Part shown: positions 49,694-59,633 of the stretch, in pieces
How positions within the stretch are numbered: position 1 is the first letter of the stretch
How the letters are laid out: each line of letters starts with the position of its first letter
From: Phialocephala subalpina
Taxonomy: Eukaryota > Ascomycota > Leotiomycetes > Helotiales > Mollisiaceae
Reading direction: 5' to 3'
Assembly (NCBI GenBank): GCA_900073065.1
Contig: FJOG01000021.1
Span: forward strand, 89,370-153,369
DNA: 64,000 nt
Position numbers and translations under genes: made by a program
Notes under the pieces: model-generated
The model's input: only the letters and a program-made list of their open reading frames with translations
The model's database searches: none
Told to the model about the DNA's origin: nothing

Positions 49694-51289
49694 TCATCTC
49701 AACTTATAAACACAAGGCTTCAGCACTCCCGCCTCACTCGAAACATGCTTCTCCTCCTCATCAATGAACTTTCCTTTGGGCTTCTTCTTCCACGTTTCTC
49801 CACTACCTCCCTGCCCGAACTCTTCCCCACCTTTTGGCATCGGGACACCCTTCCCCTTGATTGGCGTAGCACCCTTCACGAACCACATCTTAACAAACAT
49901 CTTGTTCCTCAAATTTACAGCTTTACTCCCATTATCTCCCTCTTTCCCTTCTCCTCTTAACACGAATCCTCTCTTCCTCAACACCTCTACAAAAGCACTC
50001 ACGTCTGTTTCTCCGCCTCTGTCTTCGACGCCGTCTACCTCAACCACTGCTACAGCATCGTTGGTCTCCTCTTCCCGGCGTTTTTGGAATTTAAGCCCTT
50101 CTTTCCCCAAAGGTTGTTTCTTCCTATTACCAACACTATGACTAACAACCTTATTCTTACCAGCACCAGCAACACGTCCGAATCTTGACTTGATTTCAGA
50201 GATCCAGAGTTCGCCTTTCCAGCGGAGGATTCGGAAGGCTTCTTCGATGAAATCTACCCAGTTGGTGCCCATGAGTGCGAGGCAGAAGATGGCGATGTCG
50301 ACGGAGCCGGAGGGGAGGGGGAGGTTGGCTATGTCTGCTCGTGTTACGAGGGGGGAGGGGGATTGTAGGTCGAAGGAGTGGATTTTTAGGTGGAGTTTCT
50401 TTGTGTGTGGTTGGAGGGCGCTGGAGAGGGCTGCATCGCCGCAGCCTAGGTCGGCGATTGTGGAGGTTCCTTCGGTTCTTGGTAATGGAACCAAATTCGT
50501 ACTTTGGCTGTCATCCGTAGGTATTTCTTGGCTCTTCTTTTGCTTTTGATGTTTGTGTTCGTGTCCGCGTATCTTTCCTCGTGTGATGATGTCGGAAATG
50601 TAGCCGTCGACGGGGTTCTCGGGCCAAACTTCGACTTGTTTTCTGAAACCTTCGTGGTATTCGGTGAACATCTCGGGGTTGGATTGGAAGAGGGAGAGGG
50701 AGTCGGCGGAGGGGGTGGTGTAGAGTTGTTGGTTTAGGTGGCGGAAGCGGGCTGAGATGAGCTTTGCGCGCATACCGGCTTGGAGGGGTGTGAGTGTCGA
50801 GGCTTCTTTTGGTGGAGTGGGAGCTTTGGCTGGTGGTTGTGGTTTGTCTTCAGCGGTGGGAGCAGAGGTCGGGCCAAACTTCGACTTGTTTTCTGAAACC
50901 TTCGTGGTATTCGGTGAACATCTCGGGGTTGGATTGGAAGAGGGAGAGGGAGTCGGCGGAGGGGGTGGTGTAGAGTTGTTGGTTTAGGTGGCGGAAGCGG
51001 GCTGAGATGAGCTTTGCGCGCATACCGGCTTGGAGGGGTGTGAGTGTCGAGGCTTCTTTTGGTGGAGTGGGAGCTTTGGCTGGTGGTTGTGGTTTGTCTT
51101 CAGCGGTGGGAGCAGAGGTTTCACATCCACCTTGTTCTCCTTACTTCGCTTCCTCTTCTTGCTCGGCTTCGATTCATCATGGACTCTCTCCTCGCGATTA
51201 CCTTCCTTTTTCGCTTTCTTGGGGGCAGCCTCCGCAGTCTGCGTCTTTAGCAGACTGCTATTGACGGACCATCCGGGGACGGCAAACAT
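49694..51289 (-). CDS. RRP8: Rrp8-like 25S rRNA adenine N1-methyltransferase, disrupted
   Basis: The start at 51289 gives MFAVPGWSVNSSLLKTQ, typical of fungal Rrp8, followed by a Lys-rich nuclear region (KPSKKRKRSKENKVDVK). The catalytic part reads LTPLQAGMRAKLISARFRHL, LFQSNPEMFTEYHEGFR, VEVWPENPVDGYISDI, SAM motif I IADLGCGDAALSSAL, PLPSGSVDIAIFCLALMGTN and FRILRWKGELWISEIKSRF, then ends at VYKLR. It methylates an adenine of 25S rRNA in the nucleolus during 60S maturation. Between the two parts lies a perfect 250-bp duplication (50619-51118). The frame from MFAVPGW hits a stop inside the first-read copy at 50984, while the second-read copy is in frame with the catalytic domain. Removing one copy alone does not restore the frame, so some sequence is also missing or altered at the junction. 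Probably a functional gene in the organism. Confidence 0.88.
50619..51118. repeat. Perfect tandem duplication, 2 x 250 bp
   Basis: Bases 50619-50868 and 50869-51118 are identical by eye; both begin TCGGGCCAAACTTCGACTTG and end GTGGGAGCAGAGG, with one base of junction microhomology. It has the same unit length as the duplication at 45506 although the sequence is unrelated. Confidence 0.95.
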
Positions 51290-52241
51290 GGTGGCTGAGT
51301 TGTAATGTGAATGAATGGCGGGGCTGTTGAGGGCTTGAAGTTTTCTGGCAAAATTTAATTTTCCGGGAGCAAATTTAGTTTGCCCCGCTGCTCGGCTCCT
51401 CCCGTCTTTAGCGAGCCCGTAAACAGGAGCTAGTCCTCGTCGAGGTACAAGCGATGCGGTTCTCTTTCCTATGGGTGCTCTTTCGGGAGAGCATTTGCAC
51501 TTCAGCGAATACATCCCCTTGAGCTTTCCTTTTCCTTTTACACGCTAACTACTGATCTTAATATATTTATCTAAGATGAAGGTTTAAGTTTGCTTAGTCG
51601 TCGTTTCCTCGATGACCCCTTTCAGCAAAGTTTGGAGAAGAACACAGGTGCTGACGTCTGAAGCCCAACCTTACCTCGCGATTTCGAGGAAAAGAGACAC
51701 ACGGACTTTTTGCAGAGCTGTAAATCCGAGCAACCAATGTCCCAGAAACCCAAATACTCTACACAATGAAGCTCGAGAAGCGTCTGACCAAGACGTGAGA
51801 GGTCACTTGGCTCAATAGTAGAGGACTTGATGCAAAGAATGCGTCATAATGCTCCATAATATATGGCACTTTGGTGTGTTGCAATTCTCTGATACCACAT
51901 CTTCCGTTGTAGGGCCCAGACTACTCTTCTTGTTGAACAACTTATTCTCCACAAATACCGTCACTTTCATCACTTGTTCGGGACCTACCGCTAGTATCGT
52001 GCTATTAGCTATCGGAACTGAACTGTTAGTGCTATGGTATAGACTACTAATACCCTTAAAAAGGACTCCAGTTTCCCACATATTCTGTCTCTCTTCGTAC
52101 TTCTTCAGTCACACTTTTCATCAAACAGAGCATCGTTTTTGAGTACCTTGTCCGAATAATCACCTAAGGTGTTAGGGACATTGAAGAACGCAACAAGAAC
52201 ATCGAACAAACATGGACAACCAGAACGGCTAGCACAACAGG
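51290..52241. other. Intergenic, about 950 bases
   Basis: This holds the RRP8 promoter side and the 5' flank of the following broken gene. No supported gene was found; the open frames are short and overlapping. Confidence 0.35.
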
Positions 52242-52858
52242 ATGAACAATCCACGCCCACACCACACCAACGACCAGGTGAAACATCGAATCTTTGACGC
52301 AGTGAAAACCCTCTACGATCCTAGTAATCCGTCTCATCCTCCATTCAACCTTAACTGTAAGTATCAATTTCTCGGATAATTATTCCCTCGTTTGTATTGT
52401 CTCGAGAGTGCATTGCTCCATATGCACTCCATCTGTGCTCCAGACGTACTCTTAAGACATGCATATTTGCTCTCGGAACATACAAAAGAAGTTAGCTGAC
52501 TCCGAGAACTTGACGAACAGGGTTTCCCGGTGGACAAGAAGAATACGTTCTCCTGCAGTCGACAACGAAGAGAGATAAGAAAACTGGAGATTTCTTCTGT
52601 TGGTAGCATCCGGAGTACCTCTGGAACCGAGGAAATCGTGTGCATGGGCTGTGTCATCCAAAGCGAGAAAGGCAATTGGAGAGATCTTTGGAGTATATGT
52701 GGGCGGTATTGGGGATCCATGAAGACGAGCAAGGAGTATTGAGAAGCAACCGTAACCACTCTAAGGAAAAAGCTGTCGAGCTGGCTCGAGCTTATGCTGA
52801 AGCGTATAGTATTACTGGCGCTGCTCCGACCTACGATATCTCTGGGCCTGGATACTAA
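52242..52858 (+). pseudogene. Unknown small gene with one in-frame stop
   Basis: Exons 52242-52356 and 52521-52858 join across a 164-nt intron (donor GTAAGT, branch AGCTGAC, acceptor GAACAG). They give 151 codons in one frame from ATG to TAA. The product reads HRIFDAVKTLYDPSNPSHPP, WFPGGQEEYVLLQSTTKRDK and ERQLERSLEYMWAVLGIHED, then KAVELARAYAEAYS and ends DISGPGY. A single TAG at 52604-52606 (codon 66) interrupts it. No alternative donor/acceptor pair that I tried removes the stop while keeping the frame. A C-to-T change of a CAG codon would explain it. I do not recognise the family. It could also be a sequencing error, a strain-specific null allele, or a truncated 65-residue product. Confidence 0.5.
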
Positions 52859-52991
52859 GCACACCTGTCATTGCCCTGAAATTGGTGGGGCTTTGGGAGG
52901 GAACATAGAACGAGCTTCGAGTAGCATCTGATCGAGATTCAAGGTTTCATTTGATTGATTCTTTTGACTTGCTCGCTTCTCAATTCTGGTC

Positions 52992-53693
52992 TTAGTGAAT
53001 GTCCTCGACTTTCTGGTACTTTGGTGTGTCGCTTTTTCGAGCATAGCGAGCTATCATATTCTCCCTCCTGCATCCTTTAGATATACTCACACTGATGGGA
53101 CTCCCACCACTGCTCGAACCTCTGATACTTTTTGAGGGTTCCCAGCTTTTGGGCTCTCTGGGACCTTGGGCAATCAACATCTTCTGAATCTTCTGGAACT
53201 CGTCGACTGGAGTGACGATGATATAGCAATGTCGACCGATCCTTGCCCCACCCTCCTGGACAAGTGTCAGGATATGTTTTTGGGGATATTACAGCTGTTC
53301 AGATTCATGCCGTGTCTCGGAACTATACCCAAGATCTCGGTATCAGTAACCCTTTTCAAGCACTTCAAAGATGAGAGTAGAATGTTTCAGGGACTTCGGG
53401 ATATTTAACGCTTTCGAGCCAAAGGGGATAGGGGAACGTTGCTCCGAGGAGGTGGGCTTACATCGGTGACTTTTGGTGGTTCGCCAGTTTCTGACGCTTC
53501 TGGACATCTAACATTTTCTGAGTTCTTTGTGCGACTGGAGCATTGAAGATTCCATCGACTGGTTCAAGCACAATTTGAAATAACTCAACTATGCAAATTT
53601 TTTCCCAAATGCATTCAGTTCGTGATGATCAATGCCAAAAGAGGATGATTCGAGCAATGGCTCCGACATGGATGGCGGCCTGCTGAAGGGCAT
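52992..53693 (-). pseudogene. Coding-like remnant, unknown
   Basis: Minus-strand scraps look coding but do not join cleanly. An ATG at 53693 opens MPFSRPPSMSEPLLESSSFG and stops 34 codons on. A different frame reads VELFQIVLEPVDGIFNAPVA and QRTQKMLDVQKRQKLANHQK. After a plausible GTAAGC donor, a third block reads PVDEFQKIQKMLIAQGPREP and ends near 52992. The second and third blocks resemble each other (PVD ... QKML-x-x-Q), suggesting an internal repeat. It may be a decayed gene or a real gene whose introns I could not resolve. Confidence 0.25.
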
Positions 53694-53942
53694 CAGATTG
53701 TGGAACGATACAGATATTGAGAACGGAACCTTGGTCGTAGCTTTGACACAAGATTACTCGCTTCGAAACACGCGGAGCAAAAAGCTTGACCTTAAAATTT
53801 GACACTTCTTGACTTCGTCACGTGAGAAAGTCTGAAATCGCGAAAGTACAAAACCATGATCTTACAACTCCCAAGTGTCTGGCCGCCACTCGTTTGAATC
53901 AAATCTCAGCAGGCCGCTAGACTGTGAGAGTTTCCTCCTTCC

Positions 53943-54702
53943 CTATCCACAGCAATACGTGACCTCGTCTTGTTGCTTCTCCGAGCTATTCGATCTTAGC
54001 CATGACATATGTTCAATAGGGCAAGCAGACTTACCCCAAACCAATAGCTTCCCAACTGAACACAAAAGCTCCTAACCATGCACCAATAATGATACAGATG
54101 ATGATGTACCCATTATAATACATAGCCAACAACATGATAAAGTACGCAACGGCGAACTGAACCATGTGGAACGTAGCTCTGATGACTTGTTGGAAAATAT
54201 TTGGTCGGAACTTTGCTGGAGTTACTGGTGGTGCCCGAAGGGAGTCTTCGCTACTTGGGGACTTTGATGGTGAAGCCGTGACGGCGACGGCTCGATGAGT
54301 TTGTTGCGCTTTGAGGAGGATGGCGCGATCGTATTCTCGGGATGCGCGTTTGAGGAGCTCGAGGGACATTACTAGGAGGATGACGCCGATGCAGGAGCCG
54401 GCGAACATTCCTTTGGAGGTTATGTGCCATGATTGTGAGATGAAACCTGTATGGTGGTCAATTAGAGGTACTTTGCAGAGGGGAAGAGTTATTCGGACAT
54501 GAATCGACGGTATACCAATTCCAGAGCATCTGGGATCATTGTTAGCTCTTGAGGTGATGCTTGTAGGTTGAGCGCGTACAGAGATCCTGCAATCAGAGCC
54601 ACCCATGCTCATCGACATCGTGTTGGAAGCTGTGGCTGCGGTGGACGTGGCTGCAGCTGTGCTACTCATGTCCATCGCCATGGTTGATGTTCCCATATCC
54701 AT
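53943..54702 (-). CDS. Ctr-family copper transporter
   Basis: Four exons, complement of 54580-54702, 54499-54529 (31 nt), 54035-54446 and 53943-53985, with introns of 49-52 nt and a total of 202 aa. The N-terminus is Met-rich (MDMGTSTMAMDMSS; NTMSMSMGG), the extracellular Cu(I)-collecting type. The conserved pre-membrane segment SDCRISMLWNWYTVDSCFIS spans exon 2. TM1 is GMFAGSCIGVILLVMSLELL. TM2-TM3 run HMVQFAVAYFIMLLAMYYNG and YIIICIIIGAWLGAFVFSW, with the M-x3-M of the selectivity filter and G-x3-G packing motif. The last exon adds SEKQQDEVTYCCG, the Cys-Cys tail found in many fungal Ctr proteins. It forms a homotrimeric high-affinity Cu(I) importer, in the plasma membrane or vacuole. The donor of intron 2 (GTCCGA) is unusual but restores the family motif exactly. 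Confidence 0.93.
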
Positions 54703-55419
54703 GTTGAATTCTGGCTTGACAGTAAAGTGAAGAAGTTCAGTGTATACTGGGTACCAGTGCAAAGAAGTGAACAAGCGCTCTTTATGTTGAGCGACCTCGG
54801 ATATAGGATCCCTTTACGCCCAAGAAAACGGGACAATCACAAGTCAGAGCAGAGAATCATATGAGCACTAACTGGAGATTACACAGGAGCGAATTGATGA
54901 TTGGTATGATAGAAACATTTGTTTGTGTATGTGCGAGACTTCGAGAAGGATTAACTCTTGGCAAAGCGGCCCAGGTCTCCACTAATCGGGAGACTTGCAA
55001 GCCTATGCGTGCATATGAGAAAGTTTTATCAACAACACCACCACTTCTTGGTAAAGGAAACGAATGAGCGCCCTTCATTTCAGCCTTCCAGGCCATCCAG
55101 GGGCTAAATTCGCCAATGATTGATTAGTTGTCAGCTTCTTGTCACTTGGCCAGATGGGCTTTTGGAGGTTACTCTGCTCAAAAACGTGCTGCTCTCGTAA
55201 ACTGTGGCATGAAACAGACATCAACATGATGCTGATGAGAGATGTGCTGCACCTGGGGAATTTTCAAAAGGATGAACGCGGATTTTGAAGACAGTATTGC
55301 AGCAACGGAGCTTTTTAGCCAATAAAAGTGAAGTTCCTAAAGCCAGAACAATATTCCTCAATTTTGTGCTCAATATCTCTGAAGAGCAACTTCGTCTTTG
55401 ATATTGATTGTAATGGACG
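54703..55419. other. Copper-transporter upstream region, to the assembly gap
   Basis: This holds the promoter side of the Ctr gene. Nothing coding was recognised. A copper-responsive element could not be named with confidence. Confidence 0.4.
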
Positions 55420-55961
55420 NNNNNNNNNNNNNNNNNNNNNNNNNNNNNNNNNNNNNNNNNNNNNNNNNNNNNNNNNNNNNNNNNNNNNNNNNNNNNNNNN
55501 NNNNNNNNNNNNNNNNNNNNNNNNNNNNNNNNNNNNNNNNNNNNNNNNNNNNNNNNNNNNNNNNNNNNNNNNNNNNNNNNNNNNNNNNNNNNNNNNNNNN
55601 NNNNNNNNNNNNNNNNNNNNNNNNNNNNNNNNNNNNNNNNNNNNNNNNNNNNNNNNNNNNNNNNNNNNNNNNNNNNNNNNNNNNNNNNNNNNNNNNNNNN
55701 NNNNNNNNNNNNNNNNNNNNNNNNNNNNNNNNNNNNNNNNNNNNNNNNNNNNNNNNNNNNNNNNNNNNNNNNNNNNNNNNNNNNNNNNNNNNNNNNNNNN
55801 NNNNNNNNNNNNNNNNNNNNNNNNNNNNNNNNNNNNNNNNNNNNNNNNNNNNNNNNNNNNNNNNNNNNNNNNNNNNNNNNNNNNNNNNNNNNNNNNNNNN
55901 NNNNNNNNNNNNNNNNNNNNNNNNNNNNNNNNNNNNNNNNNNNNNNNNNNNNNNNNNNNNN
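55420..55961. other. Assembly gap of N
   Basis: 542 unknown bases. Open frames drawn across it are meaningless. The gap separates the core block from the accessory block. Confidence 1.
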
Positions 55962-56680
55962 ACATTATTTTTATTGTTTTAATAAAGTGCATACATCACG
56001 TGTATGGCTCATTACTTTAAAACCGCGCCTTCGTACAGCACACACTTTCCACATGCCCTCCACAAGGTCTGAAGATTGTTTGGGGGACTCATAGAGCAAG
56101 CAGCAGAACAATTGAATTGAAGATTAAATGAATAATCAAAGCCAAACAGAGAGGAAGATTGTGCATTAGCATGTTACAGTAGCAACCCTGGTTCGTCGAC
56201 ATCTGTTGGTGCTCGTAGAGTTTTTAAGCTAATGTAGGTCTGCATGGTAGTGTAGATCTCACGATCTGGTGATACTGACTGATGCAGTATTGGGCCTGCG
56301 CTTGGTGTTGGTGTGTCGAGTGTGGCAAGGTGTTGGAAGAACAGGCTGGAATTGGAGCATATGGAGGTGGAGGCTTCGGGCTAGATTTAACCTTAATCAT
56401 CCCCTGGCGTGAATCTTGTCGTATCTCCTCTCGAAGCTCCTCTCTAAAACACATCCAAATCCAATTCAAACGACTTTGGATACCTCTTGGACTATGTTTT
56501 GGACCACGATTCTACAACTCTGCCATCTTGTATAAGGGGATATTCATCTGAAGAAGGGAGAAGGGAGAAATTGGACACTTGTTCTGCCGATTGTAAGCGC
56601 CTGCCTTCACAACCGACAGATTCAGAACGATACCCTCCTTTTGTCCAGCACGCAATGCGTGCCAGATACTTCAAACCCCA
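55962..56680. other. No supported gene
   Basis: A minus-strand frame at 56224-56469 is Pro/Ser/Gln-rich (KVKSSPKPPPPYAPIPACSS) and might be an exon of an unseen gene, but no start or partner exon is clear. Confidence 0.3.
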
Positions 56681-57075
56681 TTGCCCATATTCCGCCAAAT
56701 ACGCCCCGCCGGTTTCTCTGGGACTTGTCCTCGCATTGGACTCGGCATTCGCTCTCTGGACTTTGTGCTACCCAAAACATTGGCCTCTGCGCGAAACGGC
56801 AATGGCGCCACTGGAGCAGACCATGTTATACAATTTGGGCAGCGCAAGGGAAAGAGGCTTTGAGACCTGCCGCATAGGTATATAAGATGGTTGGAAGATC
56901 ATATTGATGGGCTCGACGGCATCAACAACGCGTACACAGATCAACTCAAGGTCGCCCTCATCTTAATGCACGAGCTTCCAACCCACGCTGGACGAGACTA
57001 CATCATGGAGTTTGGAAAACACAAGAGAGAGAAACTGGGGACAATGCCGACGACTATGTATCGTGGTTGAGGTGA
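56681..57075 (+). pseudogene. Locus A: two ExoX-C-like modules, broken
   Basis: One frame from about 56681 contains a first module, HVIQFGQRKGKRL, then an in-frame TGA at 56861-56863, then DLPHRYIRWLEDHIDGLDGI. This is the pattern F-G-x-x-K-G-K-x-L ... L-P-x-x-Y-I-x-W-L. A second module begins in the same frame at 57011 (MEFGKHKREKLG) and continues one frame over (DNADDYVSWLR), with the shift inside GGGG at 57037-57040. No clear start or C-terminal domain was found. By its modules it is a relative of the other four loci that follow on the same strand, and the most decayed. Alternatively each module could be an exon of a gene whose introns remove the breaks, but no suitable splice pairs were seen. 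Confidence 0.5.
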
Positions 57076-57811
57076 GAATATCAATGTGCTGAACGGCAGG
57101 AGCAGATCCAAGTGGCGCTGAGACAGCTCTCAACGGGTTAATTAGTCCAGAGTTCTAGGAAAACAGTACTACCATCAGCGTTGCTTCGACGTTGGTTTAG
57201 TGGTTCAACACATGCTTGACGGGAGTTTCAATTCAGATATACTGCTTGACCAAGAGGTATCTAAGCATGGAGTCGAGACTTCGCCCGGCATGTTCGTACT
57301 TGAGAACGGATATGGGATAATTTCAGAGTGCAAAAACGACACGAATTTCACCCAAAGAAGCTCCAGGAGCAGTTGTGACCAAGGACTTGCAGTACAATCA
57401 ATGTGGAATGTGCCAAATGGGCCCAACAAGTCCCTTGCAACGAATATCATTTCTCGAGTGGTCCTTCGCTTAAAGTTGCGAGTTCAAGATCTGAGCTGGA
57501 GGTGGGAGTCGTTGTTTCATGGCGCTCTCACATGTACCTCAGGAATATTCCCTTATCGCGTTACAACCAGCGCACAAAAAGAGTATTTTGTCCCTAAATC
57601 GTGTAGTTCGAGAAGATATTCCAGTACTGTTATTTTCTCTTGCTGGCGTGGCTATGATCCCGCTATACAATGACCCCACCATCATGGTCACATCACGTAC
57701 GGAGAAGCCTTTCCGAAGCTTTATAAGTTTCACTAGCGAACAGCATCAGTCGACCTCAAGTCTCATTCGAGCCAATACATCTCAAGTATATCGGAGTAGT
57801 AGGGAGTCAGG
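57076..57811. other. Spacer between loci A and B
   Basis: A 157-codon plus-strand frame (57200-57673, first ATG at 57212) is open but has no recognisable feature and does not match the module family. It may be chance or a remnant. Confidence 0.25.
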
Positions 57812-58916
57812 ATGCCGCCGGAGCTATCACCTCGAAAATCTGTTAGATAGTCGCCTTACAAGCGACCTTCCGGGGAGGCTTCCTCACAAGCCCAGGCATC
57901 ATCGCCGATACCAGAGGCTCTCGCCGAGAAAGAAGAGGACATCGATCTTTCCCGAGACCCTTCAGAAGATGAGGAAAGCGACGAAGTAGATGAGTAATCT
58001 TCAGACGAAGAGTCTGAGGATGATGAAGATGACGAGCAAGACTCCGAAGGTTACAATGCTTTCGGACGTGACTGGCACCAGTGGTATCCTGAAAAAGACC
58101 CAGATTGGGATCCGGAGGAATACAGAAAATGGATGGATGAGCTGGATCGGACTGGACTGGACAGACCCCTCGGGAGTGGTAAGCACGTTTTTCCGATGGA
58201 TTACGACGTGGAATCGAACCGGCTGAAGCAAGTGCATTTGCCAGCATACCTAATCAGCAAAATAACTATCCAAGTCACGAGGATGAGGCAGATGAGGATG
58301 CAGACGAGGAAGAAGACGTCTATATTTTCAACTTCGGGAAACACAGAAACAAGGCTCTCCATGATGTCTCGAGAACTGACCCTGGTTACATTGCGTGGCT
58401 CGAACGAGAGAATGTGGCTGCAAATTGACAAGGCCTAGCAATCGCACTGGATAGGTTTCATGCATCGAGAAGAAGTCGCAGCTCTGGGGCCACTTTCGTT
58501 TCTCCCGCCGATTTCTACGCGGAACATCTCACAATGCCTATTCGACTTGGATACCGAGCACCAGAACCCTACTTGGGATCTCCTATATTCTTCCACAGTT
58601 TTATTTGAAAGCCAAAGTGGATTACAAATACCGATGCCAGCAAGTTCTTTGGCCTGGAGAGGAGCATCTCGTGTACCTTTCGAGGACCGTCGCTGGGCAC
58701 GTTGATCCTATCACAGGGACCCTGAATCCGTACGCTACGCGGAAGCCACAGTATTGGCTATACTAGGTGTATGATGTGTGCAGAGTTTATAAGTCAATAG
58801 CCGCAGCAGATACGGGGTTTTCGATGTTTGAAAGAATGAATGAGAGAAGGACGCAAGAAATCTGGGATGCCTTGGGTGTAGGAGCCGACGAATGTTGCGG
58901 TCCGTACAATGGTTGA
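57812..58916 (+). pseudogene. Locus B: SPY / acidic / ExoX-C-like module / C-terminal domain, broken
   Basis: The ATG at 57812 opens MPPELSPRKSVR, then TAG (57848), then SPYKRPSGEASSQAQAS, an acidic run, TAA (57995) and more acid residues. The region GRDWHQWYPEKDPDWDPEEY follows. A normal intron fits at 58179-58228 (GTAAGC ... GGCTGAAG). It leads to the module VYIFNFGKHRNKALHDVSRT plus DPGYIAWLERENV, then TGA (58426) and TGA (58606). A C-terminal domain parallels that of locus C: KWITNTDASKFFGL, a frameshift near 58660, EEHLVYL, then YWLY, TAG (58764) and VYDVCRVYKSIAAADTGFSM. Locus C has Gln at that last stop. The gene plan and splice sites survive, so the inactivation looks recent. It is the clearest dead sibling of the intact gene. 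Confidence 0.65.
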
Positions 58917-59633
58917 ATCTGTCTCGCTGCAGGCAGCTGCCGGGATGATGTTTTTGGATCAAGGCATTCTGGGGGGAATCATTGGCTGGACTGGACTCAG
59001 AACAATGAAAAGGCTTTGAGCACTAGAGACTCACAGAGAGTTCCATTGCTACTCGTTCGTCTCGGGGAACGTTCTCCTGGTTAGGATGGCTCTGTTCTCT
59101 CATCAGCAGCATATGAATCTTTACAGTGTGTCTACTCACTCCTGCGCATCTCAGATCTCACGTTTTTATGCTGCATATCCTCCGAATTCCGCCACTCACA
59201 AAGCATCGGGGCGAGTCTTGAAAACTCCATTGTGGAACATCCCACAACAATGAATGACTTCCAATTCCAACTGCTTCAAAAGAACTGCAAAATCTACGTG
59301 TCGAGTCTAACAGAGATCCAGATTCGGAGATTGATTCTCGTACTGTAAAGTTTTGCGCAGTTAGTGACTCGCTATTGCCCTGAACTGACCCCCGAAAAAG
59401 ATCCTTGGGCCTCTACACAAGCTAACCCCGAGCCCGAGCCCGAGCCCCGAGCCCCGAAAGCCCCTAACCCGACGGGTCTAAGCTTTCCCCAGCACTGCCG
59501 ATCTCCCATTGCTAGTTTCAGATACTACTGACGTCCTTCCTCGACATCAAATAAAATGGCCATTCCGCTTACATCAACTGCACTGTCTTATCTCTTCCAT
59601 CAACCATAAAGACTGCGAATATTGCTTGCAGTC
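58917..59633. other. Spacer between loci B and C
   Basis: No gene was seen. It contains the GAGCCC simple repeat listed separately and should hold the promoter of locus C. Confidence 0.4.
59426..59464. repeat. GAGCCC / GAGCCCC imperfect tandem repeat
   Basis: CCCGAGCCCGAGCCCGAGCC and then CCGAGCCCCGAAAGCCCC make a GC-rich hexamer/heptamer repeat of about five units, about 170 bases upstream of the locus C start. Confidence 0.8.

Noticed and set aside
55315..56020. Long open frames across the N stretch
   Set aside because: They consist of unknown bases; only the short flanks are real sequence.
57200..57673. 157-codon open frame between loci A and B
   Set aside because: No match to the modules or the C-terminal domain of the family and no recognisable motif; kept only as a note in the spacer entry.
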